Below, one piece after another: positions 35,568 to 47,484 of a stretch of 64,000 bases of DNA. A program made the position numbers and the translations under genes. The notes beneath the pieces are model-generated. The model ran no database searches and was not told where the DNA came from. It saw only the letters and a list, made by a program, of their open reading frames with translations. The number at the start of each line of letters is the position of its first letter. Position 1 is the stretch's first letter. Source of the stretch: Litoditis marina (Eukaryota; Nematoda; Chromadorea; Rhabditida; Rhabditidae); the NCBI GenBank assembly GCA_964036275.1, contig OZ038440.1, positions 11,941,690 through 12,005,689 on the forward strand, in the 5' to 3' direction.

Positions 35568-35945
35568 TTACAGTTTATCTAACCTAATGTGATCGTCGAG
35601 ATCTAACTCAAGACACGACCCTTGCAAAAAATGGTAGTTCATTATTCCTACGCTCCCCTTACAGTCTCTCCCGGAAACAATGAAATTAGCATAAATATTT
35701 GTCTCCGTCATTCCATTCGAAAGAAAATCGGGAATTGTCATTTTCCTTTCCTCAACGACGCAAATAACATCACCCAAGAAAACATTATCATGGCATCTTC
35801 CACGATCTTTGACGGCTCTGATCTTTGTGAGCGGTGACTGGGACTCCGTTCACATCCAAAGGTTTCAGTAACACTGGCTTTCTTTGGTGACAGAGTTCTA
35901 CTAGAATCCTGATATGCTTATTGTCGGCCAAATGGATTAGATCAC
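35568..35945 (-). pseudogene. Broken coding remnant between direct repeats
   Basis: Two overlapping minus-strand frames each look protein-like. One reads through IRILVELCHQRKPVLLKP and DVNGVPV to about 35830; the other carries DNVFLGDVICVVEERKMTIP and ends DDHIRLDKL. A frameshift near 35845 separates them and there are no splice signals. I do not recognise the family. The flanking direct repeats suggest mobile-element origin. Confidence 0.35.
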
Positions 35946-35959
35946 CACGTTCTCATAGC

Positions 35960-36125
35960 CCTTGGGTTGTATGTTGTATCTTGTTTGTGTTGTGAACAAT
36001 TACATAGGGTTGTATGAGAGTGGGAGAGAGAGAGAGAGAAAGAGAGGCCTTTCCAGTGTGACTCCTTTTTCTCACTCTTTTTCTTCTCTCTTTTTCATTC
36101 CACACCAAATCCAGAAAATACAACA
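35960..36125. repeat. Direct repeat, right copy
   Basis: Partner of 35198-35460, lacking its middle part. Confidence 0.6.
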
Positions 36126-36425
36126 CCGGCGTCCCCTCGCCGCCCCTCGGGTGTTTATATACTCTCGGACGGCGGGCGCCGGGATAGGCTGCGCCACTAC
36201 ATCCCCCTTCCCCTTCGTGGGAGTATATTTATTAATCATACAATCACATCATCATTTCATCAGAAGTTATTACACAGTGTCTAGTTTTTCTACCTCTTCA
36301 TTGTCTAGGTGTGAGCCTAGTATATATGAATGGTTATTAATAGTATTGATTTCGGAGTCACCTAAGATTGTCAGTGATTCTAATCTTATATTATCCCTTG
36401 CGAGAGTGGTGAGAATATAATCCGG

Positions 36426-36731
36426 TCATCTAAGACTAGCATGGTTCATTACTATGTAGACACTACCGAAATTCAAGCGATCATCTGGAATGAACCATTG
36501 ACGTTCCGTGTCTGGTGAAATCGGGCGTCTGTAATAATCTGCTGCTCTAACTAGCACTGCTCTGGTGGTTCTTGCTCTGAAATGGAGCAATATAGGGAGG
36601 CTCCAATTCTTGGCTATATAGATCGTCGTTTGTCTGACTTCGTCTCTGGCGATGTGACTGAGTGCCATCCTCCAGATAGAACCGGTGTGTCTCCGAGTGT
36701 TTCTCGGTTGACTGTTGTATAGTTCGCACAT
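36426..36731 (-). other. Unplaced ORF, 101 codons
   Basis: The frame (ARDEVRQTTIYIAKNWSLP; RAADYYRRPISPDTERQWF) has ordinary amino-acid composition and could be an exon or a mobile-element fragment. No neighbours join to it by splicing, and its upstream end overlaps the inverted repeat at 36719-36954. Function unknown. Confidence 0.25.
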
Positions 36732-36954
36732 TTCCCAACTGGACTTGGGCAGCTTGCCAATGAAATTTCAAGGCAGTTTTTGAAAATGATGAAATACTTC
36801 AAAACACTAGAAATTTATGTGAAGGGTTCTTCACTTTAGTTATAATTCGTATTCAAGCAAACTTTCTGTAAAATATATGTTTTCTCTAAATAACCGTCTT
36901 CCAAAGTTTTTGGCACGCTGCCAACGAATCCAGTTGGGAAATGTGAGCACTATA
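36719..36954. mobile_element. Short inverted-repeat element
   Basis: CGCACATTTCCCAACTGGA with TTGCCAATGAA at the left mirrors TTGGCACGCTGCCAACGAAT then CCAGTTGGGAAATGTGAGC at the right. Related ends occur near 25520 and 45230. Confidence 0.6.
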
Positions 36955-37434
36955 AAGCATGGGAAATGGGATTTCGTCTTTTCACTCCATGGTTGTAATC
37001 TGCGGAAAAACATGTCTTTCTTCCACATATATGGTGGCAACTACACGTATTTACGACGTGAATGAGAATGAATGGTGACAATTCGAAGAGTGCTTTCATT
37101 ACTGGGGGAGTTAGACCGAAGTACATAGAGAAAACCTGCAGACAGCTGGGGTGAGGAGTTGTTGCTTCGTACATATTTATCTTTTTGTTCGGTTCCGTTG
37201 TTCATCTGGACGACATTTGACCCACTTATTTTTTTGGATCTTGGTGACAGTTCTGTTCTAATTCGATGGGTGTGATTGATCGGTGCTTTGCGGAGTCGCC
37301 ACACAGTTGGTTTGCTGGCTACTACGTTGTAGTGCTGAAAATAGCACTGTGAATTGAGCCAAAAGACAGAATGCACTAGCGGATTGCTATAACGAGATAA
37401 ATCGTAATTTGGAATGAAGGAGCAAAAAGAAGAG

Positions 37435-37705
37435 CCAAGTGCCAGTGAAAAATGCAATCGCCGAGATTTAACTTTATCTCGTGCAAGAACCATTCGAAGT
37501 ACAGGAATGTGAGAAACAACAGACAAAACTATGGTGGAAAGTATAATAACAGGAAGTGGAGAGGAAAAAAGAGAATGAACGAGGCCAACTGAAAAGGAGA
37601 AGGCAAAATCTAGTGAAAAATGGACTCGCCAAGATCAAAGTCTATCTCAAGTGCAAGAAACATTCGAAGTACAATAATGTCAAAAACTACACATGATTCT
37701 ATAAA
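37435..37705. repeat. Tandem duplication of a ~160-bp segment
   Basis: GCCAGTGAAAAATGCAATCG with CAAGAACCATTCGAAGTACA recurs as CTAGTGAAAAATGGACTCGC with CAAGAAACATTCGAAGTACA. The minus-strand ORF across the first unit is therefore not convincing as a gene. Confidence 0.55.
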
Positions 37706-38267
37706 GAACAACAAAAACTACGGCCGCTCAAAAAAATATCTTCCGGATTTCAATTGAACACCTGGAAGGAAGTGAATAATGACCGGATCAAATAGAGGAG
37801 GAGGAGAGAGGAAAGATAAAATAAATGAGATCAAATGGATACAAGTTTGAGAATAGTCTAGAAATAGTGGAAGAGATTCGATAAAGCTAGCTATTGAGAT
37901 AAATAAATCTAGCTATAAAGACTCTTGAACACAAATCTAATATCAAATTTTATTGAAGCGAGAAGAAGAGCGCAGAAGGAAGACTATATCGAACAATAGA
38001 TGCCCCAGTTAGCCCGCCGCATCTAGTAGCCAGCAAACCAGTCATTTAGCGAGACCACACACAAATTATTAATGAACATCAACATGGTCGAAACACAACC
38101 AAACCGTCACTATGCTTTTAGTTAGTTAAAACGCCAACTGCTTGAAACTTGCACTTCCACGATCTGAGCTGTTGTGCTAGATAATTTTCGAATTTTGCCT
38201 CGGAGTTCGCCACAGTAATCGAATAGACTCTTTATTCGCCCCACCTTGAGTAACGACGTTTTTGATG

Positions 38268-38392
38268 CTTAAAGTAGGACGATTGTGTGGACCAATCCCG
38301 AGGCATCGCTCCTTTAAATTGCAATTTGAAAATTTATTGCAGTTTTAAGGACCGCAGCGTTGGGATTGGTTCATATAATAGTTCTTCTTGAA
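38268..38392. repeat. Palindromic hairpin element, copy 3
   Basis: Same family as 12704-12827, with about 20 changes between arms. Loop region GAAAATTTATT. Confidence 0.75.
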
Positions 38393-38512
38393 TGGTCAAT
38401 CATCATCATTGCAAAAATTCGGAGAACAAGCTATAAACAACGCAAAAAGCAACAAACAGATTTATTGGAGATAACTATTACACTAACTTCAAGATAGTAT
38501 AGAGAGAATACG

Positions 38513-40094
38513 TTACGCGAAAGACATGACAGAAATTTTCTTCGACTTTTCATATCTAGTCTGATTGGAAGTTCTCGATACCACTGTACTGGCGAAGGAA
38601 ACTTGACTGGTTTTGCGGAACATGTTCATCACGGCTGATCGGTACGGCTTGACCAGGATGAAGTAGGACAGAGAGATGGAGTCACCAAGTAGCAGAATTG
38701 GCAGTCCCAGTATTAGTGCGAATAGTTTTCTGAAATAATACAAAAGTAAGAGATGAAACATGATCTGACTCAAGTGTCGCATGCTCCGACAATTTCTTCA
38801 AAAAACAAAAAAATGCCACGATTGTGTTATTGATTTTCAGCCCAGTTCAAGCAAGTTCGATCAACTGGACAAACCTAATTTCTGCGAAAACGTTTTGCAT
38901 TCTGTGAATAACTGCGAAAAAGTTTTGCAATCAGTTTCTGAATTCAGCGTTTTCGAAGACAGAATGAACCTCCACTCACACGTCTTCGAACCATCGAATG
39001 TTGTAGTAGGCAATAAATATTCCAGTCGCCATTGGCAAAACAAACTGGCCACCCAAGAGAAGTGCATAGAAAATGATGAGAAGGAACACTGTCTTCTGAC
39101 CCTTGACAACTGCGCTCGAAGTAGTTTGACGTCTTTGATGAATCTTGTAGTAGACTCTAGAAAAGGTTATTTTAATATGAGGAATTTTATATTTTTTCTC
39201 GACATTCCTTCACTCACCCATTACTTTTTTGTCATAAATTTGTACATTATAATAATCGCTTTTCAACCACCTTTCAACTAACTTGTTTTAAACCTCGAGA
39301 TTAAAAGCAAAGTATGTCTTCAACCGTCATATAACAACTTTGCTTTGGAGTTGGAAAACGGTTTGAAATCAACATTGGACTCTAGCGATACTGTTTTTTC
39401 CACAAGCAACTTCACAAACGGTATCATCGCCATTGTGAAAAACTAACGTTATCATTGAGAAGGGGAATGCGATACTTATTCCGAGAAGACCAGCAATAGC
39501 TTCTGTGAGAATAATATACGGAGCGACATTATTCGACAAAAGCACGACTAGTCCCGAATATTGTTGAGAATAATTGAATACATCATCATATAAATCTGGA
39601 TTGTAAACAAGAAATGCAACGTACGAGTTCGGTATGGCCACCCCAACTATGCCAGCAATAATGAAGGGAAGAAACCACTTTCTGAGTTTACTAAACGGAG
39701 CAACGACTGTGAAATAGTTGAAGCTGAACATGTAGGCGAAACTGCCCGCACATGCAAACGTCAAGTAGACCACCATCATGGGCATGAAACAGGTCATAAC
39801 TGGGCCAGCGTTCGGAAAACCAACATTCCAGATAAAAGTGTAGGGAAGAATAACTATAGGCTGATATATTAGGCCCACCCACGTGGTGGTCAGGGTAGGG
39901 CACACAATACTACTCGACAGGGCCCATTTGTAGGATTTGAACAACTTGTTGGAACTTTTGTGCAGGATATAGACTGTGAAAGAGGTTATTACCACGGAAA
40001 ATACGACAATAAACGTCAGAAGCTGTTTGTAGAGTCGGAAATATGGTTCCTCTTCTCGAAATCTTTGGTTGACACCATTGAAACTGTCGTTCAT
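38513..40094 (-). CDS. Serpentine chemoreceptor, srh/sri-like, paralogue
   Basis: Exons 40094-39448 (647 bases), 39156-38980 (177) and 38729-38513 (217) give 346 residues. By eye about 80% of the sequence matches the receptor at 31571-33421, including FREEEPYF, LYKQLLTF, SYKWALSSS, PMMVVYLTFAC and PNSYVA. TM6 is preceded by KGQKTVFLLIIF, and TM7 ends LVKPYRSAV. The tail diverges and is six residues shorter. The start is placed at MNDSFNGVN because the paralogue begins MNGSFDGIN; an upstream in-frame ATG exists but the extension is not shared. Splice phases are identical to the paralogue, so this is a local duplication on the same strand. Both copies look intact. Confidence 0.88.
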
Positions 40095-40099
40095 TTTTG

Positions 40100-41298
40100 G
40101 CTGGTTGGCTAGAATGGCTAGAAGACAGTGATGAAATTCACCACTTAAACGGTTCTGAAAAGAGTGAATGCGCCCATACAATCCCCGTTCTCATTAATCT
40201 ACTGAAAAGCACCTGGCGAACTATGAACATTCGGGAAAGCGAGAGAATAATTGACAATGTGTACACCAACTTAATTTTATGTACAATGCATGCCCTAGTT
40301 CAGCAGGCCAGGACTTAAAATATCTAAACCTCAACGGATCATGTTATCTAGACCTCAACACATATTCGTCCAGTAGTTCAGATCAATACTGAGGGGTACA
40401 GGCATTGAATAACTATATTATTAGTGCTTTGACACATTTATTCATCCGAGTAACCGCGAACGAACGTCTAATCAAACGTTCTCTTCATGTCTCCGCCCCA
40501 TCACATAGATCAGTTATGACGCTAAGCTATGTGACAAAATTACCAACAATTAAATGAAAAAAGTACTTGAGCGGTAATATAGTTCTCTGTATTAAATATA
40601 AACTATTGGATCAAAAGATTAGAAAGGACGCGTCAAATCTGAATTTACATGAAAGATCATGAAGATAGTAGGTGAGAGAAGAGAAAGAAAGCATAGTTGG
40701 AAGAAGAGAGAAGAGGACATTTCCTGATATCTCTGTGCTCTGCGAGTTAATCAGAACCGAACTGTGGGACTGGCAGAAATAGTTCCAGAAAAGATCAACC
40801 ACAAAGTTGTGTTGAGCAGGAGGTGAATACTGATTTTCTCGAAAATCTGAACCCCATTCGCAATAAACTTTCAGTGCAGGAATTGAAGAGGGCACGTCAT
40901 ATCTAAGTTTAAGCTGCTAGGTTTGAGCTTTACATAGCAATGCTTTTTGTTCAAAAGTTTTCTCGTTCTCATTAATATTATTCACATTGAACAGTGCCGT
41001 TCGTTATAGCAAATTTGTTTCATGATCACTAGTTTTCTTACAAAAAAGCGCCGATTATTGTTCATGGGTGATGGTACGATGAAGTACCGTGGGATGAATC
41101 TTTTCTGCGTCACTTGGTCTGGTATAAGCCTCAAATAGAAGATTTTCGATTTCTATAATTTTTTTCCCGGCATCTTATGAACAAGACATCATTTTGATTT
41201 CAAAGAAAAGGCAATATATGGGAAGACTATTTTAAGCTGCGTAAGTTTATTTCGATGAATTTCAAGTACATTGAAAATGGTGGTGTCAAGCGTAAACA
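40100..41298. other. Intergenic gap
   Basis: This lies between the start of the second chemoreceptor and the stop of the next minus-strand gene. No gene or repeat was recognised. Confidence 0.4.
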
Positions 41299-43183
41299 TC
41301 AGTTGAGATGAGGTGATATCAGCATTGGGAGCAGGAACTCGGGTTTGAGCAGGAAGGAGGGTACTGAATTAGCTCCAACTTGGTGGCATGCATCAGGAAA
41401 TCTGTAATAAACAAGGTTTCACAGAAGCGTACACTTACTTGATCCAATTTTATACGTCTTACAATATCACATTTCGGTTTACTGAGTGAAAATGAGTGTT
41501 TTGTAAAACGTAAAGAAAAACTGCATATTCGCACCTCATCATTAAACGTTCGAAAATTCGGAAAATGTTTTACTTTTATATCAGTTTGGTTAATTTTGAT
41601 AGCTGAACTTAGTCTTTTATTACCTGCATATTACAACAGTATATAAAATCTGTCCGGCACCGTCTAGAAATCGCGAAAAAATTCCAATTACAAGTTACCG
41701 TACATTCTGATAAATTCAGGGTAATGGGAAATGTTGCAGCTGTCACTCAAAATCGAGAAACTGAAGAACATCTGTCGAAATTACGTGTTTGGTTGATTGA
41801 GAAAAAGTATATAGCGCTCGCAGGATGAAGTGAATTGAAGAAAAAAACAAGTGAATTGAAGAAAAAAAACTGTGGTATACCAATATCTGACTTTTCAGTA
41901 CACCGCGTTTCAAAAAATGGTAAAGGTATATCTTAAAGGCATAAAAAATGATTTCAAAGGTATACTTAGTCAACTACGCAGTCACGTGAAACATGTTAAA
42001 CACAGCAGAACTCAGAAACGTGCAATGACGTAGTGAACGATGCCTAATTAGAATACTCAATATACGTGACTTTATAATGAACTCCAAGTTACGTTTACTT
42101 ACGTTTCCCCAGCGGTTTGCGATACGTTGTGTGCTATTTTTATATTGTGTTGAGCGGTCGCAGCTTGCAGATCATAGGCTTCTGGACAGTTTTGTTTGTG
42201 AAAGCAATCGAGCACATCTTGGAATATTCTGAAGCCGAAAAAATAGGAAAACTAATAACTATACTGACTAAAGTATCAATCTGAACGAAAATACATTATC
42301 TGTGAAACATGACCTCTGTTAAACTGCAGTCATTTTGAGTTCAGGCTTACTGTAGCGCAAAACAAGATGTTTCTACCATTTTAGCTGTTGCTTCGAACCA
42401 AAGTTTTTGGAGTTTTGGCGAGCTACATGATGAAGGATCGGATGAATGAATTCAAAATTCAAAATTTTTCTGGCAATATTTGGTTTTAGTTCATGGTGTA
42501 ACTGTGATAAGAAGTGGGGTAGGAAACCATTAGACTAACCGAAATCGAAAACAGCAATGAAGAAAAGGTGAGAAAAAATCTCACTTGCAGTAGTCTTGTG
42601 CCTTCTGTTCTGTGTATGCATAGATAACCGATCTCTGAGCTACCGCGAGTTGAATATCTTCACAAGCGCTGATCGCATCTCTCTGTTTTTCCTTGGAGCA
42701 TCGAAAAATAAACACATAAACAACAATACCCAACACAGCCCAGAAAGGTTTGCGTAGAAAACATATATTCAGAATGTTCTGCTCTTGTGCTTCTAGCACT
42801 AAAAAAATTATTTTGGAGGTATTGTAGTCGTCGTTGGAGTATCGGTTGATTAGCTTCAGAGAAAATATTTAAAGTCACGGTCTCGTCTGCTGTTGAACAA
42901 TATTTATACTCCATTGTTCTGACTTTCTACTGTTTCGATGACTGAAGTTTTTTTTCGTGATGTTGAAGTTGTTCAATTGTTAATTTCCAAGAACATGATT
43001 CGCAAGGTGATATAAATTCTCTTCAGATAAAAACATAATAATAATATGCAGGTGTATCATTCTATAGAAAAAACTCAATCATGAATGTAATGCTGAAGTT
43101 TTGCTTGTGCAAGTCAGAAACTCACTTGCAAATAGTGGCAGGAATGAACAGTAGAAACACAAGCTGGCTGAAATTTTATCCAT
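41299..43183 (-). CDS. Small secreted or single-pass membrane protein, unknown function
   Basis: Four exons in phase: 43183-43126, 42798-42585, 42228-42103 and 41401-41299, for 166 residues. Residues 1-19 (MDKISASLCFYCSFLPLFA) look like a signal peptide. A second hydrophobic stretch follows at about 37-51 (PFWAVLGIVVYVFIF), so the protein may be membrane-anchored or the stretch may hide an unrecognised intron; no in-phase intron was found. The remainder is helical with spaced Cys (ISACED, DYCK, LDCFHKQNC, FPDACH), as in small Cys-paired nematode extracellular domains, and ends in a hydrophobic segment. I do not recognise the family. GAGATAAAG, a GATA-type site, lies just upstream of the ATG. 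Confidence 0.6.
41966..42092. mobile_element. CACGTG MITE in intron 3
   Basis: Begins CTTAGTCAACTACGCAGTCA then CGTG and ends TACGTGACTTTATAATGAAC. It lies in the intron before the last exon of the gene at 41299-43183. Confidence 0.75.
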
Positions 43184-43836
43184 TTTAATCTTTATCTCGC
43201 TGAAAGAAGTTCAAACTATTAAAAGGAGATAATACAATCACAGTTGAAAAAGGGAGGGGGGCAGTGGTCCAAAAAAAATGTGTTGTATTGTTTATTTGAA
43301 AACATTGACTTATCTAATAAAATGTTCATACTTTTGAACCATTGGACCAAAAAGCAATGTGACCAACCTCACTCTGAACATCGCATGGAAAAAAGTATTC
43401 CATACATATCGATAACACGTATTGTACTTTTCATGCATTCTGTCGTTTTCCATCGTGAAATCGTGTACATTAGGCGCATTTTCCTTGTTTATCTTTGTTT
43501 TGTAGTTTGCTGTTTTGTAAAAAAAATCAGAACTTCCATTTTTCCGCTATATGCAGTGGGGTCAAACTACCAACCAAGCACGTTTTCTGGATCTTTCGCG
43601 AATGATGAGGTTTGTATATTCATAGAATGGAATAACTTAAGATATAGCATTATCTCCTACTGATTGCAATTCTTTTTGTCTCTTTCTATTTTCGATTTTA
43701 GACCACGCTAGTTTGTGAAACTGTTTAGTGATTTTTATTTAAATGCATAGATATATGAACATGAAATGATGTGAAATCGTGAGATCGGAGCAAATGAGTG
43801 GAAGAAAACACATAATTGAAAACGAAGTTTGTTGAC

Positions 43837-46800
43837 TCAGAAGAAATTTCTGTAGGTGTCTTCTTGAACTACTTGTCCTATCTGGTTCTGATAGTGTAGG
43901 TTCTGAAAAAAAACACTATAGTCACAGCCAATCTAACATTCAAACACATCGAGAACAGAAAGTTGAGCGGGTAAGTTTGAGGTACATGTTCTATGTTCAT
44001 TTACGTTTCCCGTGACCATTTTATTTACCAATTTGAAGCTAGAATCCAAATTATTTTACACGGCCATTTTACGCCATGAAGTGTTTGTAGTTTGATCCAT
44101 GGGCATATAAAAATTTGACAATTTAGGTGCATAAGAGCAAACTAGGGGAGTAGTTTACATTTGCCCCCCCCCCCCCACCCTGGTCGAAAATGTGTTGAAA
44201 AGGGCCCGGACTACAATCGCCCCCCACTTTTGGGGGGCGATTATACACCATGCTTATTTACTGCAGGCTTGGGTTGAGTGGGGGGTGATTGTTCATCAGT
44301 TCCGGGTATGTACTATCACCCCCCCATTTTGTATTGTGGGGGTGATTGTTCATTGTCGAAGATGTACAATGTCCCCCCACCCATTTACCAATTACCCCCC
44401 ACCTTCGCACGATTTTTCTAGGATTTTAATTAGGTGGGGGGTAATAGTACCACGAGGGGGGTGATTGTTGGGTGAAGGGCGATTGTACATTTTCCCCCAA
44501 ACTAGAAATAATATCTATCAGATTCGGTCTCGAGCTTTGTAATCAAACCTATTGTAAACTTACTTTCTTCCGCAGATAGTCGTTCTCCATTCTACAAGCA
44601 GATATCTCGTTTTGCAACAATTCCACTCTCTGCAAGATGCAGTATAGTCTGTTCCACCCACTTATAACCTTCTACAGTAATCTGCTATCTCTTCCAGGTC
44701 GAAGTTTACTATATTAGCGTATCTAGAAATCCTCAAAATCTTCATAGTGTCTTCTGCATGTTTACAACTACTGACTCTGAAAATATAAAACCAAACTAAT
44801 GACTTTTTCATTAGAAAACACCCCCTTGAATAATTGACGGATTACTGTAGGAGTACATCGATTGGTGAAACAGACTATATTCTATACTTTGGTTTTCAAT
44901 AATCATGATAATGATTAGGCTAGCGGGATCAGAAATTGAAATTTCCTGAAGCTCACGCACGTGTGAGCGTAACACCACTAACAAACCATTGTTCCTTACT
45001 TCGTTTCACCGTTTCACACATTTATGAGCAAGAGAGAGTAATCCATTGAGTATAACTAGTGAATTGATCTAATCAAAATATTCGAGATTGATTCGATGCC
45101 TATTCCTTACAGAAAACATAAGTATTCAAAAGACACTTTTTATTTATGTATTCTTATGGACAACCCTAACAGAGATGTGCAGTTTTTTGACAAACTCCTA
45201 AGTGGTAAAAAATTGCCTGAAATCTTCATTGGCACGCTGCCAAGTCTCAGTAGAAATGACCGAAACTAAACCTGTGTCAATTGTTTTATCTGAGCCTCTT
45301 TCATGGCCCGCATTCTTTGTTGTGACTTTCTGTTGGATTCTCTCTTGTTCTGAATTCTTTCACGCTCGGTCTGAAGTACGATTCTCATATTGCTTGTTAT
45401 TGGAATTAATATCATTCGCTCGAAAAAGCAATCGATAGTTGCGAGTCACATTTCGACGATTTAGAAGGTGCAAACGGAAAAAAAACTGAAGTTTTAGTAA
45501 TCGATAAAAGACTAAATCTGGCAACGATTAAAGAATCCGTCCCGCTTTAATTTTGACTTTCGAGTTAACGATCTGACCTATGGCGAATGAAAAAAACCAT
45601 TATCAAAAATATATACTTTTATATTCCTATCTTGCTTCGTTTTCTCAGAAAAGCGGCTTACGTAATGACACCGATAGGGGAGTTGCGTACGGGGTGTGCT
45701 CAAAATAGCCTATAGAAGTGCACAAATAGTTTTAAAACACTCTATCACATACGAATACACAATCAGAGAATACAGAATGAAAATAAATCTGCATGTAAAT
45801 GAACCAAGTCAAGTTGCGTCACAGTGAAAATGTTCATGTCCCCTTCTTTATTGCTTGAGGTTATGCAAATTTTCAATCAGAAAGTTTTTCATCGTCCATG
45901 AGAAGACTTTAAGAAACTTTTTCCGGCTTTTTAAATTTTTCGTCAAAGTCCAATTATAGCGGAACGGTTTCTTCAAGGGTAGGTAATGCTTCACTGAAAT
46001 AAAGTTATCTTCCATCCCTTTCTCATGTAATGTCATTCAGAAAATGTTTTACTATTAAAACAGACGAAAAAAACTAACCAGTCTTTTCCTGCCTCCCCGC
46101 GAAGATGTTTTTGAATTAGTTGAAATGGTGGAATTAGCAGAAGTGGGGCGGGTATCTACCGTAGAGGGAGGGGGAGAATTCTGCAGGCTCTGCAAAATGG
46201 TAAGTTAACTACTTTTACCTTTTTACTGCCTATCAGAGTGGTATTTGACAATGTTCCAGATTGTTTATAGATTAATCATTGCGCCCATGAAGTGAAAGTA
46301 GTTTGGTGGCTTTTTAAAGGAAAAACTGCAAAAACTTTATGAAAGGCTCATTTCACCTGAGTTTGTGGGTACTCGTACATGTAGCAGCTCGGCTCATTTG
46401 GCCAGCTAGTTTGGTAACTGGTGGAGAGATCGTAATCTGAAGACGTCGGAAAGTTTCCATCGGAAATGTAGGATGCTTCTGACGGTACCCACGACTGAGT
46501 GCTCCACGCCGGCATCGGATACGGATACATTTGTGCATCGTGCTGGAAAAAATGGGATGTGTGACCAATTTTGATTTCTAGTCTAATCTCTGAAACTTTG
46601 TACAATTTGTGTGACCAAATTTGAGTTGTAGTCTGATCTTTGAACTTTGTACAAGTTTGAAACTACGTCCACACCTATAGGATCATGTAGGATGATCTCT
46701 AAACCAAGTAGAGTTTTCAACTACACCCAAAAAGAACCGCGATTAAACTACAAACTTCTATGTGAGCCCATGGCTAGCGCTTGTTATCGCAGATCACCAC

Positions 46801-46902
46801 CTCGTTCTACGCTTTCAAGGGTAGGAGACTTATGGAGAAAAAGTTTGAACGAACCTGCACGGGGACACCGTTTTCAGAGAGGTTATTGGCAAACTCGTCC
46901 AT
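43837..46902 (-). CDS. Small bZIP transcription factor, paralogue 1
   Basis: Six exons: 46902-46855, 46542-46357, 46189-46079, 45370-45272, 44629-44564 and 43902-43837, all phase 0, for 191 residues. The N-terminal half is rich in Pro, Ser, Tyr and Trp. Exon 3 ends GGRKRL and exon 4 continues with ERIQNKRESNRKSQQRMRAM, the basic region in N-x7-R form (N R K S Q Q R M R); the usual Ala-Ala is Ser-Gln. The zipper spans exons 4-6 with d positions Leu, Leu, Cys, Leu, Tyr and Asn at two a positions. It would be a nuclear dimeric DNA-binding factor. Exons 4 and 5 have the same lengths (99 and 66) as in the gene at 48812-50497, so the two are tandem duplicates. The acceptor of exon 3 was chosen after GCAGAG to keep the frame. 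The ATG lies two bases after a TTCTTATCAG acceptor. Confidence 0.87.
44148..44505. repeat. C/G-run inverted-repeat element, copy 2
   Basis: Same architecture as 25908-26265: a 17-base C run, GGGGGGCGATTATACA, TGATTGTTCATC and CCCCCCATTTTGTATTGTGG. Ends read AGTTTACATTTGCCCC and GTACATTTTCCCCC. It lies in intron 5 of the bZIP gene, between its zipper exon (44629-44564) and its last exon. Confidence 0.75.
45529..45975. repeat. Long dispersed repeat, copy 2
   Basis: Partner of 17562-18022. It lies in an intron of the bZIP gene at 43837-46902. Confidence 0.8.
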
Positions 46903-46932
46903 GACTGATAAGAAATGCACGCGGGTAACGCG

Positions 46933-46990
46933 TTATATAGTGGTCGAACGCAGGTGCGTCACAACTTCGTACCGTTTTATCAGTAGATAA
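46933..46990 (-). promoter_or_regulatory. TATA box and inverted GATA pair of bZIP paralogue 1
   Basis: Minus-strand TATATAA at 46939-46933 lies 31 bases upstream of the ATG. An inverted pair TTATC-N4-GATAA lies at 46977-46990. The same pair and spacing occur upstream of paralogue 2. GATA pairs are the usual signature of intestinal GATA-factor control in Caenorhabditis; that is an inference here. Confidence 0.5.
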
Positions 46991-47252
46991 CGGGTAGCAG
47001 ATTCAATTGAGAACCCTTTTAGAGCACAAATACAACTATGCGTCAGAGGGCTACACCTCAGCAACAGCATTAGTCATTGCGTAAAAAGTGACTAACTTTC
47101 AACTAATAAAGTGAGTGATTCAAATGTTTTTGTTTGTGTTCCGTCGTTTCAAACCATAATCCGCATGTTTTCTGGGTTCTGGCCTAGAGTTGATCAAGAC
47201 TCGCAACGTGTAAACATGGCGAAAATACGTCGTTGGAAAAATGGAGCAAGAT

Positions 47253-47484
47253 ATAGTCTTTTTCATTCCCACTGAGACTCGTACAGTATGATTACAAAAC
47301 TTTCGGTGCTCGTTAGTCACGTGAATGCTATCGAAAAGGGTAGTTTTTTTTTAATCGATGCTCATTCCCTACTAGGAAAAGATTTCTGATTTTGTTTGAC
47401 AAAGTTAAATTTTGCGATAGGTAACAATCATTAAACGTTTCAGTAGACACTGTGGGAGCCTCAGTAGGAATGGTGTGAACTCTA
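47253..47484. mobile_element. AGTCTTTTTCATT element, copy 1
   Basis: The left end AGTCTTTTTCATTCCCACTG then AGACTCGTACAGT mirrors, with changes, the right end CACTGTGGGAGCCTCAGTAG then GAATGGTGTGAACT. Confidence 0.6.

Larger units (their letters stand above)
33500..38512. other. Repeat-rich gap between chemoreceptor paralogues
   Basis: This 5-kb stretch has no convincing gene. It holds repeated segments, an AT microsatellite, coding-like fragments and inverted-repeat elements listed separately; the rest is featureless AT-rich DNA. Confidence 0.5.

Noticed and set aside
35322..35592. ORFs with alternating Ile-Tyr
   Set aside because: These are translations of the (AT)n microsatellite.
37041..37526. 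161-codon minus-strand ORF
   Set aside because: It crosses a tandemly duplicated noncoding segment and has no recognisable domain or splice partners.
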